This document shows, piece by piece, positions 17,372 to 26,307 of a stretch of DNA of 64,000 bases. Below the pieces are notes generated by a model. It worked only from the letters and a program-made list of their open reading frames with translations, did not search any database and was not told the DNA's origin. The DNA is from CAYSLU01 sp964431965 (GTDB taxonomy: Bacteria; Verrucomicrobiota; Kiritimatiellia; CAIKKV01; CAYSLU01), in NCBI GenBank assembly GCA_964431965.1, contig CAYSLU010000013.1, forward strand, positions 1 to 64,000, in the 5' to 3' direction. The stretch's first letter is position 1; each line of letters starts with the position of its first letter. The position numbers and the translations under genes are program-made.

Positions 17372-18154
17372 TCAGACCGGAGCCGGCGTCTCGCCCCGGC
17401 GGATCGCGTCGATCGTCTTGACCAGCCGCACGGGCAGGTTGCTCGGCACGAAGGCGGCCAAGTTGATCGGCCGCGAGGCGGCATCGCGCATCCCGCTCTC
17501 GTCGTAGACGATCACGGGCACGCCTTTGACGCTGGGCAGGGTGGACAGGATGGCGGCCGCGGCCGTGCCTTTCATGCGGGGGAGCAGCTGCTTGATCACG
17601 ATGACGGCCGGCGGCTCCATCACCGCCCGCTCGATGACCGCGTAGCCGTCCGCCACGGCGGTTACGGCATAGCCGGCCATGCCGATCACTTTGACCATGT
17701 TTTCGCGCACCTCGGGATCGTCCTCGGCGAGGAGGACCTTCCATCCGGCTTCGCTGTCCGCCCCGCCGCCCGCGCTGGCGCGCCGCGCGGAGATGATCCG
17801 CCGCACCTCGCGGGTGAGCGTCTCGGGGTCCGACGTCTTGGGAAGGAACCCCGTCACCTCCACCTGCTGGAAGAACTTGTCCAGCTCGGCGCGCGCCGTG
17901 AAGATCAGGACGGGGTACATCAGGCTGCCCTGCGGAGTGGTCACCTTTCGGAGAAACGCCATGCCGCCCTCGCCGGGCATGCTGATGTCCAGGATGATCA
18001 GGTCCGGCCGCGCGTCGTTCAGCCGTTCGAGCGCCTGCTCGCTGCTGGCGGCGCGGATCACCGCGTAGCCTTCCGACTCGAGCCGGTCCCCCACGGTCAA
18101 CAGGATGGCCGGATCGTCGTCAACCAGCAGAATCGTATCTTTGTGTCCGCTCAT
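17372..18154 (-). CDS. Tandem receiver protein with a degenerate second receiver
   Basis: A 260-residue protein made of two CheY-like receivers and no output domain. The first (about 7-122) is intact: acidic pair in VDDDP, phospho-acceptor Asp56 in LDISMP, Lys106 in FLPKTSD. The second (about 139-255) keeps the acidic pair (LAEDDP) but has Lys188 where the phospho-Asp should be (VIVIKQLLP), and the conserved Ser/Thr and Lys are also lost. It should not be phosphorylatable and may act as an interaction or decoy module. The ATG overlaps the stop of the upstream PAS kinase, so it is coupled to it as the last gene of a six-gene signalling run. Confidence 0.88.
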   Translation of the reverse strand: MSGHKDTILLVDDDPAILLTVGDRLESEGYAVIRAASSEQALERLNDARPDLIILDISMPGEGGMAFLRKVTTPQGSLMYPVLIFTARAELDKFFQQVEVTGFLPKTSDPETLTREVRRIISARRASAGGGADSEAGWKVLLAEDDPEVRENMVKVIGMAGYAVTAVADGYAVIERAVMEPPAVIVIKQLLPRMKGTAAAAILSTLPSVKGVPVIVYDESGMRDAASRPINLAAFVPSNLPVRLVKTIDAIRRGETPAPV

Positions 18155-20853
18155 GGTTTCTCCTCCTGCGTTGTCTGGGGTGTCGTCTTGCCGTGCTGAA
18201 ACGCTGTTCGTCCGATGATGGTTTCCTCGACCGCGTCAATGACCCGGTCGCGATGCCGCGGATGGGCGACGACGCGGATGGCCAGGTCTAGGAAGACCCG
18301 CATGTGGGCGTCGGTCGGCGAGTCGGATGCCACGGCCACGATCGGCACCTCGCGGAGCGCGTCACTGCACTTCAGGCGGATGGCCTCATCGAAGCCGCTG
18401 TCCGCGTTGATGACGATGCAGCTCGGCCGCTGGGCTCCGGCTGTCGGCGGCGTCTCCTCGGGGTGCTCGCTCGCGACGAGGCGGTAGCCGAACCCGGCCA
18501 ACTGGCGCTCCACGGGCTCGCGCGCGTCTCCGAGCGGCCCGGCGATCAGGATGAGCGGCGGCTCGGTGGGCGGCAGGCGGACGAGGACCTGCGTGCCGCC
18601 GGCTCGCCCGGGCGCGGGGCTCGTCACCGACAGGTCGCCGCCGTGCAGTCCGATGATTTCCTTCGATATGGCCAGCCCGAGGCCAGACCCCTGGGTGTGG
18701 GTGCCGGCCCGGAAGTAGCGCTCGCCGATCTTCGGCAGCGCATCGTGGGGAATGCCGACCCCGGTGTCGGTAACCGTCAGCAGCGGTGCGCCGGACGGAT
18801 CGCGCGACACGGCGACGGACACGGACCCGCCGGCTGGAGTGAACTTGATGGCATTTCCAATGATGTTGTAGATGACACGCTCGAGGCGGGCCGGGTCGCA
18901 TTCCACGAAGCCCGCCCTGTTGTCGACGGCCAGCTCGACCGTCACCAGCTTCTCCTCCGCCTGAACGCGCAGGCTCTCGGCGCCGCGCGCGACGATCCGG
19001 GAGAAGGGGAGCCGGATCCGGGCCATCTGCTGGGCGATGGAGTCGGCCTGCCTCATGTCGAGGATCGCGTTGACCGTGTGCAGCATCCGCTGCGACTCGC
19101 CTTCCAGCATTTTGAGGTACCGGTAGGCGTTCTCCGGAAGCGGCCCCGCCACGCCCTTGAGCAGGTTCCGGGTGGCGTAGATGAAGCTCGCGAGCGGGGT
19201 CCGGAGCTCGTGCGACACGTTCGAGACGAACTCCGACCGGATCCGGTCGTGGTCCTGAAGCCGCTCGATCGCGCGGCGCAGATCGACCTCCATGTGCTTG
19301 CGGTCGGTGATGTCGCTCCACATGGCGTGGATCAGGTTCTTGCCCCGGATGGTGATGAGCCGACTGCTGACCAAGACGTCGCGCAGCTCCCCGTTCTGGC
19401 GCCGGAACCGGGTTTCGTAAACGTCACGCCCCTCGCGGGCCGCCTTCTCGATGTGGCGGAGCAGGCCGCTCGCCTCGGTGCCCGCGTCGAAGTCGGTGAT
19501 GCGCAGCCGGGCATACTCCTCGCGGGTGTAGCCGAGCGACTCGTGCGCGGGGTCGTTGAACTCGGCGATCTCCTCGGTCTGGGCGTCGAAGATCACGATC
19601 GAGTCCGCGGCTTGGTCGAAGATCGTGTGGTACCGCTCCATCGCTTCGCGGAATGCGGCCTCCACCCGCCGGCGCTCGGTGATGTCCTCGGCCATGGTCA
19701 GCTGCCAGATCGGCCGTGCGTCGGCATCCCGGATCATGGACGTGGTGGTGGCGGACCACACGATGTCGCCGGAGCGGGTCACATAGCGCTTCTCGAGCTT
19801 GTAGAAGGGGATCTCGCTCGCCGCCAGCTGATCGGTGTAGACGGTCTCGGCGTGCAGGTCCGGAGGGAAGGTCAGGTCCTGGCTCCTCATCCCGACCAGC
19901 TCCGACTCGGCGAAGCCGAGCATGGCGCACATGCTGCTGTTGACCCTCAGGAAGCGGCCGTCGGGCCCGCTCATCCCCATCCCGATCGGGCTTTCCTCGA
20001 ACACCTTGCGGAACCGCTCCTCGCTGTCCCGGAGCGCCTCCTCCCCCCGCCGGTACTCCGTCATGTCCGTGATCATGGCCAGCGAGCCGATGTACCGGCC
20101 CTGCTTGTCGGTCAGGGGGTTCGACGAGACCAGCGTCCAGACGGGCCCGCCGTCCCGCCGCCGGAAGAGGAAGTCGTGGTGCTCGGATATTCCCTGGCGA
20201 CGGCGCTCCAGGTAGGCCACGGCCTCCCGCTGGCCGTCCTCGTCCATGAAGTCGAACATGGATGCGCCCAGCATGTCCTGCACGTCCACGCCCAGCATGT
20301 CGGCCATCTTGGCATTGACGAACGTGGTCATGCCCGAGGCGTCGATGGCCCATATCCCTTCCTGCGCGGTCTCGATGATCTGCCGGTGCCACTCTTCGCG
20401 CTCGTGCAGCAGGTCCTCGATCCGGCGCCGCTCGCGGCGATCCTCGGCCTCGCGCAGCTCCCGCTCGATGGCGGGCGTCAGCCGCGACAGGTTGTCCTTC
20501 ATGACGTAGTCCTGCGCGCCGGCCTTCATGGCGCGGACGGCGGCTTCCTCGCCGATGGCGCCGGACACAACGATGAAGGGCGTGCTGAGGCGCGCGCGGC
20601 GGCAGATGTCCAGCGCCGCGAGCGCGTCGAAGGCCGGCATGCTGTGGTCGGACAGGATCACGTCCCACTGGCCCCAGCCGATGGCGTCCTGCATCGCGAG
20701 CGCCGAATCCACGCGGTGGGCCGTCACCTCGTAACCGCCGCGGCGGAGCTCCCTCTGGATGAGCAGCGCGTCATCCTCGGAGTCCTCGATCATGAGGGCG
20801 CGCAGGGGCTTCAGGGGGGCGGCTTCCGGGGCGGTGGGATCCGGGGATGTCAC
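18151..20853 (-). CDS. Receiver-PAS-PAS-PAS-histidine kinase with C-terminal pseudo-receiver
   Basis: A 900-residue soluble hybrid kinase. An N-terminal receiver (about 16-130; Asp69 in LSDHSMP, Lys119 in VMKDN) is followed by a coiled segment, three PAS domains, HisKA with His548 in NVSHELRTP, and HATPase_c (NIIGNAIKF, DTGVGIP, GSGLGLAIS). Residues about 766-880 fold-match a receiver but lack the key residues: AGPLGD for the acidic pair, Asn where the phospho-Asp should be (CIVIN) and His in place of Lys. The start is GTG 20853, which overlaps the upstream receiver stop (GTGA) and has GGAGG 7 nt before it. A longer in-frame start at 20991 is rejected because that region codes for the other gene. 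Confidence 0.9.
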   Translation of the reverse strand: MTSPDPTAPEAAPLKPLRALMIEDSEDDALLIQRELRRGGYEVTAHRVDSALAMQDAIGWGQWDVILSDHSMPAFDALAALDICRRARLSTPFIVVSGAIGEEAAVRAMKAGAQDYVMKDNLSRLTPAIERELREAEDRRERRRIEDLLHEREEWHRQIIETAQEGIWAIDASGMTTFVNAKMADMLGVDVQDMLGASMFDFMDEDGQREAVAYLERRRQGISEHHDFLFRRRDGGPVWTLVSSNPLTDKQGRYIGSLAMITDMTEYRRGEEALRDSEERFRKVFEESPIGMGMSGPDGRFLRVNSSMCAMLGFAESELVGMRSQDLTFPPDLHAETVYTDQLAASEIPFYKLEKRYVTRSGDIVWSATTTSMIRDADARPIWQLTMAEDITERRRVEAAFREAMERYHTIFDQAADSIVIFDAQTEEIAEFNDPAHESLGYTREEYARLRITDFDAGTEASGLLRHIEKAAREGRDVYETRFRRQNGELRDVLVSSRLITIRGKNLIHAMWSDITDRKHMEVDLRRAIERLQDHDRIRSEFVSNVSHELRTPLASFIYATRNLLKGVAGPLPENAYRYLKMLEGESQRMLHTVNAILDMRQADSIAQQMARIRLPFSRIVARGAESLRVQAEEKLVTVELAVDNRAGFVECDPARLERVIYNIIGNAIKFTPAGGSVSVAVSRDPSGAPLLTVTDTGVGIPHDALPKIGERYFRAGTHTQGSGLGLAISKEIIGLHGGDLSVTSPAPGRAGGTQVLVRLPPTEPPLILIAGPLGDAREPVERQLAGFGYRLVASEHPEETPPTAGAQRPSCIVINADSGFDEAIRLKCSDALREVPIVAVASDSPTDAHMRVFLDLAIRVVAHPRHRDRVIDAVEETIIGRTAFQHGKTTPQTTQEEKP

Positions 20854-21326
20854 AGCGCAACCTCCTGGGCAGGCGCCGCCCCTTGGGGGACAGGCGGCTG
20901 TTCGTTGAGCGTGAGCCAGTACAGCCGGAGGGCGGTCACCACACTCATGAACTCCGTGAAATCGATCGGCTTGCGCACGTAGCTGTTGCACCCGAGCCGG
21001 TAGCTTCGGAGCAGGTCGGTCTCCGTCTGGGACGAGGTGAGGATGACCACCGGCAGCAGCTGGGTGCGCGGGTCCGACCGGAGGCGCCGCAGCACCTCCA
21101 GGCCGTCGATCCGGGGGAGTTTCAGGTCAAGGAGGACCAGCCCGGGCAGATCGTTCGGGTTCCGCCCGGCGTACCCGCCGGTCCCGAAGAGGTAGTCCAG
21201 CGCCTCGGCGCCATCCCGCACCACCGCGACGGGGGGGGCGAGCTTGTGCTGACGGAACGCCCTCAGCGTGAGGTCCGCGTCGTCCGCGTTGTCTTCCACC
21301 AGAAGGATTGAGGATTGAGTCGCCAT
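20850..21326 (-). CDS. Rcp1-like single-domain response regulator
   Basis: A 158-residue stand-alone receiver of the cyanobacterial phytochrome-associated (Rcp1) type. The acidic pair in LVEDNADD, phospho-Asp in LLDLKLP and Lys in YVRKPIDF are intact, and the C-terminal helix RLYWLTLNE is typical of this subfamily. It starts at ATG 21326 with GGGAGG 6 nt upstream. Its stop overlaps the start of the PAS hybrid kinase. It is a close paralog of the receiver at 24664-25116. It probably relays phosphate between kinases or binds partners directly, having no DNA-binding domain. Confidence 0.9.
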   Translation of the reverse strand: MATQSSILLVEDNADDADLTLRAFRQHKLAPPVAVVRDGAEALDYLFGTGGYAGRNPNDLPGLVLLDLKLPRIDGLEVLRRLRSDPRTQLLPVVILTSSQTETDLLRSYRLGCNSYVRKPIDFTEFMSVVTALRLYWLTLNEQPPVPQGAAPAQEVAL

Positions 21327-21378
21327 ACGCTCCTCCCGGGTCATCGGGGGACAAACCCCACGAATCGACGACGCGCGG

Positions 21379-23487
21379 TCATGCGGCCTCCTGCGCCGGA
21401 GCGGGAGGCCCCGGCAGCGTGAAGTAGAACGTCGCGCCCTCGCCGGACTGGCCTTCGGCCCAGACCCGTCCCCCGAGCCGGTGGATCGCCCGCTGCACGG
21501 TCGCCAGCCCGATGCCGGTCCCGGCGAACTCGCCGGGCGCGTGCAGTCGCTGGAACGCCCCGAACAGCTTGTCCGCATAGCGCATGTCAAAGCCGACGCC
21601 ATTGTCCCGCACGAAGAACGCGCGGCCGTCGCCGTCGCCCGTCCGTCCGACTTCAATGCGCGCATCCGCCCGCCTGGCCGTGAACTTCCATGCATTGCCG
21701 ATCAGGTTGGAAAGCGCGATCCTCAGCAGGCGCGCGTCAGCGATGGCACGGAGCCCGGCCTCCGGGACGAACGTCACCTGCCGATCCGGTGCCTCCGCCC
21801 GCACATCCTCGAAGGCGTCCGCGGCGATGGCGCCGACGTCAACCAGCTGCCACGCCACGTCGCTGCGCGTGACGCGGGAGAGCGAGAGCAGGGCGTCGAT
21901 CAGCTGGCCCATGTGCTGGGCCGCCGCCCGCACTCGGGCCAGATCGGCGGCTCCCGCCGGGATCAGCCGGTCGCCGCAGTCCTCCTCGAGCGCCTGTCCG
22001 AAGCCGTCGATCGCGCGGAGCGGCGCCCGCAGGTCGTGCGACACGGAGTAGGCGAAGGACTCGAGCTCCCGGTTGATGCTGTCGAGCTCGGCCGTGCGCG
22101 CCTGGACGCGGCGCTCGAGGTCCGCGTTGAGATTCCGCAGCCCGGCCTCGGCGGCTCGCTTGTCGGTGATGTCGATCCCGGTCCCGATGACGTACTGCAC
22201 GGCCCCGTCGGGGCCGACGATGCAGGTGTTGGACCAGTCGATCCACCGGCGCTCGCCGCTCCGTCGGAGCCAGTGGTTCTCGTGCCGGCTCGGGAAGTCG
22301 CCCGCCCGGAGCCGCTGGAAGATCCGCCGCACCTCGCCGACCTCTTCGGGCGCGAGGAACAGATCCCAGAAGGGCCGGCCGACGACCTCCGCGAACGTGT
22401 AGCCCGTGGTCTGCTCGCATGCGCGGTTGAACCGGGCTATCCGGCCTTCGGGGTCGAGAACCACGACCAGGGCGCCGACGGTCTCGGTCAGCGCCGCCAG
22501 GAAATCCCGCTCGTCCCGGAGCTCGCACTCGCTCTGGAACCGCGCGCCGATCTCCCGGACCAGGTCGTCGTTGGCCTGCCGGAGCTGAGCGGTCCGCGCC
22601 TGCACCTGCTGCTCCAGCTCGGCGTTGAGCCGGCTGACCTCTTGGGCGCTCTCCTCCAGCCGCTGCTCGCTGCAGTGGATGGAGCGGGCGCTGGTCCAGA
22701 TGAGGGCGGCGAGCAAGGCGGTGACGGCGGTGGTCATTAGCGTTAGCCCGAACTCAGTGCCGTAGAGGCTGGCGCGCTCGCCTGCGATGCGGAGCCAGCC
22801 GAGCGCGACGGGGATCAGGACCGCCGCGGGGATAAGGCGGCGCAGCATGGAGCCCGACAGGCTGCGGCTGGCGAGCACGCGCACGAGGGTGGCGTCCGGG
22901 GTCATGGCCATCGAGCCGACCGCCAGCGCCAGAACCATCGCGATCCCCGGCGTGGGGATGGCCAGGTGCGCGGCGATGCCGTCGTCGGAGCGGTTCCCAT
23001 ACAGGTGCTGGATGGCGGCGATGAAGGCGATGCCGGCGGCCGCGAGCGCGGGGAGGGCGATCAGGCGGGGGCGGATGCGGGCGGAGCCCAGCAGCAGGGC
23101 CCCCGCCGCGAGTGCGATCGCGGCATGGGTGGCGGCCGCCGGAGCGCCATGCTCGGCGGTGGCGGCTCCAACGCGCGCAGCCAGTGCGCACTGAGCGGAG
23201 CCGAAGGCGCCCAGCACGAAAGCGGCTCCGGCGAGACAGGCGGCAGCCGCGTCGCCGGTTGCACTCTGCCCGTTCGCGCGGCCCCGTGCCTGCACGGCGA
23301 GCGCGATGCCGCACAGGCAGAACTCGAGCGTCACCGCTCCGCACGGGATGGGGGAGCGCCCGGCGGCGGCCCACGCCAGGGCGCCGGCCGATACCGCGAT
23401 GCCCGCCGTTCCGGCCAGGAGCCCGGCGTGCCGCCCGGCCGAGAGCAGCGCGGCGTCCAGGATCGCCATGGGGTTCGGGAGTCTCAT
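21379..23487 (-). CDS. Membrane PAS histidine kinase
   Basis: A 702-residue sensor kinase. Residues 1 to about 245 contain about eight hydrophobic segments resembling an integral membrane sensor module. A coiled coil (QRLEESAQEVSRLNAELEQQ) leads into one PAS domain (about 310-440, ending in GTGIDITDKRAAE), a second coil, and a phytochrome-type HisKA with His484 in SVSHDLRAPL. HATPase_c follows (NLIGNAWKF, DNGVGFDM, GTGIGLATV). Kinases of this class commonly pair with Rcp1-like receivers, two of which are neighbours. It starts at ATG 23487, overlapping the upstream kinase stop as ATGA. The ligand of the membrane module is unknown. Confidence 0.9.
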   Translation of the reverse strand: MRLPNPMAILDAALLSAGRHAGLLAGTAGIAVSAGALAWAAAGRSPIPCGAVTLEFCLCGIALAVQARGRANGQSATGDAAAACLAGAAFVLGAFGSAQCALAARVGAATAEHGAPAAATHAAIALAAGALLLGSARIRPRLIALPALAAAGIAFIAAIQHLYGNRSDDGIAAHLAIPTPGIAMVLALAVGSMAMTPDATLVRVLASRSLSGSMLRRLIPAAVLIPVALGWLRIAGERASLYGTEFGLTLMTTAVTALLAALIWTSARSIHCSEQRLEESAQEVSRLNAELEQQVQARTAQLRQANDDLVREIGARFQSECELRDERDFLAALTETVGALVVVLDPEGRIARFNRACEQTTGYTFAEVVGRPFWDLFLAPEEVGEVRRIFQRLRAGDFPSRHENHWLRRSGERRWIDWSNTCIVGPDGAVQYVIGTGIDITDKRAAEAGLRNLNADLERRVQARTAELDSINRELESFAYSVSHDLRAPLRAIDGFGQALEEDCGDRLIPAGAADLARVRAAAQHMGQLIDALLSLSRVTRSDVAWQLVDVGAIAADAFEDVRAEAPDRQVTFVPEAGLRAIADARLLRIALSNLIGNAWKFTARRADARIEVGRTGDGDGRAFFVRDNGVGFDMRYADKLFGAFQRLHAPGEFAGTGIGLATVQRAIHRLGGRVWAEGQSGEGATFYFTLPGPPAPAQEAA

Positions 23488-24599
23488 GCCTCCGCCCCTC
23501 CCGATGGCTGGGTGCCGGGCGCGCCGGCGGGGGAGGGGAACTGGAACTCGAACGACAGGCCGGCGCGCCGCCCGATCGTCATCGTTCCGTGGAGCTGCTC
23601 GCTCAGGGTTCGGACGAGGTTGAGCCCGAACGAGTGGTCCCGCTCGGAGTCCAGCCCCGGCGGCAGTCCGCAGCCGTTGTCCGCCACGCCGAGGTGAAGC
23701 ACCCCGTCGCGCGAGTGGAGCGAGAGGCGAATCTCGCGGGACGCCCGCCGAGGCTTGCCGTCGCCCGGCTCCGGCGGGAAGGCGTACTTCATCGCGTTCG
23801 ACACGAGCTCGGTGATGATCAGGCCGCAGGGGATGGCCGTGTTGATGTCGAGCTCGACGTCCTCGCACTCGTATCGGAGCGCGATTCCCCGCGCGAGGGC
23901 GCCGTGCGAGCGGACGAGCTCGTCCCCGAGGCTGCGGATGTAGGCGGCGAACGAGATGCGCGTGAAGTCCTGGGACTCGTACAACTTTTCGTGCAACAGA
24001 GCCATGGATCGGACGCGGTTGCGCAGGTCCATGAACCGGTCCAGGTCGCGGCGGTTCTTGACGAATCGGGCCTCCATGTTGACGAGGCTGCAGATGATCT
24101 GCAGGTTGTTCTTCACGCGGTGGTGAATCTCGGTGATCAGGATCTCCTTCTCCCGAAGGGATGCCTTGAGCCGCTCCTCGGCCGACCGCCGCTCCTGCCG
24201 CACCCTCGCTTCGCGCAGCTCGCGCTCGACCACCGAGAGCAGCCGCGCGGTGTGCCCCTTCATCAGGAAGTCGTGGGCGCCCGACTTCATGTCCGCCACG
24301 GCGCGCTCTTCGCCGATGACGCCGGAGACGATCACGAACGGGATGTCGAGTTGGCGGGCGGTGATGATCGCCAGGGCCTCGGTTGACGAGAAGCTCGGCA
24401 GGCTGTGGTCGGCGAAGACGAAGTCCCACCCGCCGGCGTCCAGGGCGGCGGTGAGGGCGGCCGCCGTCTCGACCCGGAGGTGATCGACGGCATAGCCGCC
24501 CCGCTGGAGCTCGCGCAGCAGGAGGAACGCGTCGTCCTCGCTGTCCTCGACGATCAGCACGCGTAACGGCTTCGCTTCGGCGTGAACATCGGCATCCAT
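23484..24599 (-). CDS. Receiver-HisKA_2 histidine kinase
   Basis: A 371-residue cytoplasmic protein with an N-terminal receiver (acidic pair in VEDSEDD, Asp64 in FADHSLP, Lys114 in FLMKGH) followed by a HisKA_2 dimerisation domain with the EIHHRVKNNLQ motif (His160) and a HATPase_c with ITELVSNAMKYAF, DNGCGLP and GLNLV. Such receiver-first, HisKA_2 kinases are common in PVC bacteria and Deltaproteobacteria. It starts at ATG 24599 with GGAGGTGG upstream; a start at 24650 would add 17 Arg-rich residues and is less likely. It lies between an Rcp1-like receiver and the membrane PAS kinase. Confidence 0.9.
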   Translation of the reverse strand: MDADVHAEAKPLRVLIVEDSEDDAFLLLRELQRGGYAVDHLRVETAAALTAALDAGGWDFVFADHSLPSFSSTEALAIITARQLDIPFVIVSGVIGEERAVADMKSGAHDFLMKGHTARLLSVVERELREARVRQERRSAEERLKASLREKEILITEIHHRVKNNLQIICSLVNMEARFVKNRRDLDRFMDLRNRVRSMALLHEKLYESQDFTRISFAAYIRSLGDELVRSHGALARGIALRYECEDVELDINTAIPCGLIITELVSNAMKYAFPPEPGDGKPRRASREIRLSLHSRDGVLHLGVADNGCGLPPGLDSERDHSFGLNLVRTLSEQLHGTMTIGRRAGLSFEFQFPSPAGAPGTQPSGGAEA

Positions 24600-24663
24600 C
24601 GTCCACCTCCGCGCCCGGCATCCCTCCCGTCCGGCACGCCCCCTCCCCATCGGTCCCGCCTCC

Positions 24664-25116
24664 TCAGGCGCTTCGGTCCGGGGGTGGCGGGATCTCGTTG
24701 AGCACGAGCCAGTAGAGCCCGAGCTGCTTCACGGCGTCCATGAACTGGCCAAAGTCCACCGGCTTGACCACGTAGCTGTTGCAGCCCAGCCGATAGCTCT
24801 CGGCCAGATCCCGCTCCTCCTTGGATGTCGTCAGCATGACGATCGGAAGGAGCCGGGTCCGGGGATCGGACCGGAGCCGGGACAGGACTTCCAGGCCGCT
24901 GATCCGCGGGAGCTTCAGGTCGAGCAGAACGACCGCCGGCAGGTCGTACGGGTCGCGCCCGGCGTGCGCGCCCTCGGCGAAGAGGTAGTCGAGCGCTTCC
25001 TCGCCGTCCCGGCAGACCACCAGGTCGTTGGCGATGCTGTTCTTCTTGAATGCCCGCCGCGTGAGCTCCACATCGTCCGGCGTGTCTTCGACGAGCAGGA
25101 TATGCGAACGCTTCAT
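24664..25116 (-). CDS. Rcp1-like single-domain response regulator, first gene of the signalling run
   Basis: A 150-residue stand-alone receiver. The acidic pair (VEDTPDD), phospho-Asp (VLLDLKLP) and Lys (YVVKPVDF) are intact, and the C-terminal GLYWLVLNE helix matches its paralog at 20850-21326. It starts at ATG 25116 with a GGGGGAG site. It is the promoter-proximal gene of the six-gene run; the 231-bp divergent gap to the GNAT gene should carry promoters for both. It has no output domain, so it probably acts in a phosphorelay. Confidence 0.9.
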   Translation of the reverse strand: MKRSHILLVEDTPDDVELTRRAFKKNSIANDLVVCRDGEEALDYLFAEGAHAGRDPYDLPAVVLLDLKLPRISGLEVLSRLRSDPRTRLLPIVMLTTSKEERDLAESYRLGCNSYVVKPVDFGQFMDAVKQLGLYWLVLNEIPPPPDRSA

Positions 25117-25347
25117 CCGGTCTCCCCCGCTGAGTCGCCGCGCAATCGATCCGACGACATTACCCGCCAGCTGCCGTGATTCTGATAACGAGAGGGGTGA
25201 GTTGGCAACAACTATTTACACCGCTCTGGCTCGCGCCCGCTGCGCGTCAGAAACGCCCCGGAAAGACGTTGGCCGGCGGGCCGCCGGGACCTATGCTACG
25301 GGCTTTCGGCCGCTGTCGAGCAGGCGGCTGACGACGCGGGAGGATCC

Positions 25348-26307
25348 ATGAAGCTATCGGTCTATGAGCCGCTCGCGCACTATGCGGACATACGCGGGCT
25401 GTGGGAACGGGCGCTGGGCGGAACCTATCCGGTGAGCGAGCGCGTCCTGTGGCCGCGCGTGGCCGCCCGGGTCACGCAGGAGCCGGGCGATGGGGTGGTG
25501 GCCGAAGCCGGCGGGCGGGTGGTCGGATTCGCTCTGGCGGAGATCGATCGGGCGCCTCTTCGCCCGACGGATACCGGCTCCGTGCAGGTCCTGATGGTGG
25601 ACCCGGAGCACCGGCGCCAGGGGATCGCCGCGGCCCTGCTCGAGCGTCTCCATGCGAGGCTCGCCGGCGCAGGGTGCCGCCAGGCCATGGTGGGCACCGG
25701 GCTGCACCGATTCTGGAGCGGCGTGCCCGTGGACCTCGCGGACGCCGGCCGGTTCTTTGAGCGTCACGGCTATAGCGTGAGCTATGAAGCGATCGACATG
25801 TACGGCGCGTGGTCCGGGTTTCGAATGGAGGACCGGTGTCGCGCCCGGCTGTGTGAGCACCGGGTCGAGGTGGGTGCGGTCACGGACGCCGACGTCGGCT
25901 CGTTCTACGACTTCCTGTCGCGTGAGCAGCCGGGGTGGCGGGCGTCCATGCTGGCCATGGTCCATGCCGGAGACATGGACCACCTGGTCTTCCTGCGCGT
26001 CGGAGCGGAAGTCGTCGGCGCGATACAGACCTTCTCGCCCCGCAGCCGGTTCCGCGCGGCCAACCTGGTCTGGGAGCGGCTGTACGGCGAGCAGATGGGC
26101 GGGTTCGGCGCCGTGTTGATCGCCAACGCGTGGCGGGGGAAGGGGCTGGGCACATGCCTCTGCCAGGCCGCGGCGGAGCATATTGCCGCGCGCGGCGCGA
26201 CCGGGTGCTTCATCGACTGGACGTCACACGCCCGGGCACCCCTGTACCGGAAGGTGGGCACGGAGGTGTGCCGCACCAACCGCATGTATCTCAGGGCGCT
26301 GGTCTGA
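25348..26307 (+). CDS. Tandem GNAT-domain acetyltransferase
   Basis: A 319-residue protein with two GNAT domains. The first (about 3-150) has the acetyl-CoA binding motif VDPEHRRQGIAAALLERL, the second (about 175-315) has ANAWRGKGLGTCLCQAA. Both loops look usable, so both halves may bind acetyl-CoA, as in mycothiol synthase-like tandem GNATs. A GGGAGG site precedes the ATG. The 3' end overlaps the convergent membrane glycosyltransferase gene by 17 bp. The acceptor is unknown. Confidence 0.85.
   Translation: MKLSVYEPLAHYADIRGLWERALGGTYPVSERVLWPRVAARVTQEPGDGVVAEAGGRVVGFALAEIDRAPLRPTDTGSVQVLMVDPEHRRQGIAAALLERLHARLAGAGCRQAMVGTGLHRFWSGVPVDLADAGRFFERHGYSVSYEAIDMYGAWSGFRMEDRCRARLCEHRVEVGAVTDADVGSFYDFLSREQPGWRASMLAMVHAGDMDHLVFLRVGAEVVGAIQTFSPRSRFRAANLVWERLYGEQMGGFGAVLIANAWRGKGLGTCLCQAAAEHIAARGATGCFIDWTSHARAPLYRKVGTEVCRTNRMYLRALV

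Noticed and set aside
20854..20991. N-terminal extension of the PAS hybrid kinase
   Set aside because: It would overlap the receiver gene by 142 bases; the GTG with GGAGG at 20853 is a better start.
23488..24621. N-terminal extension of the membrane PAS kinase
   Set aside because: It lies entirely inside the receiver-HisKA_2 gene in another frame; the ATGA overlap at 23487 fixes the start.
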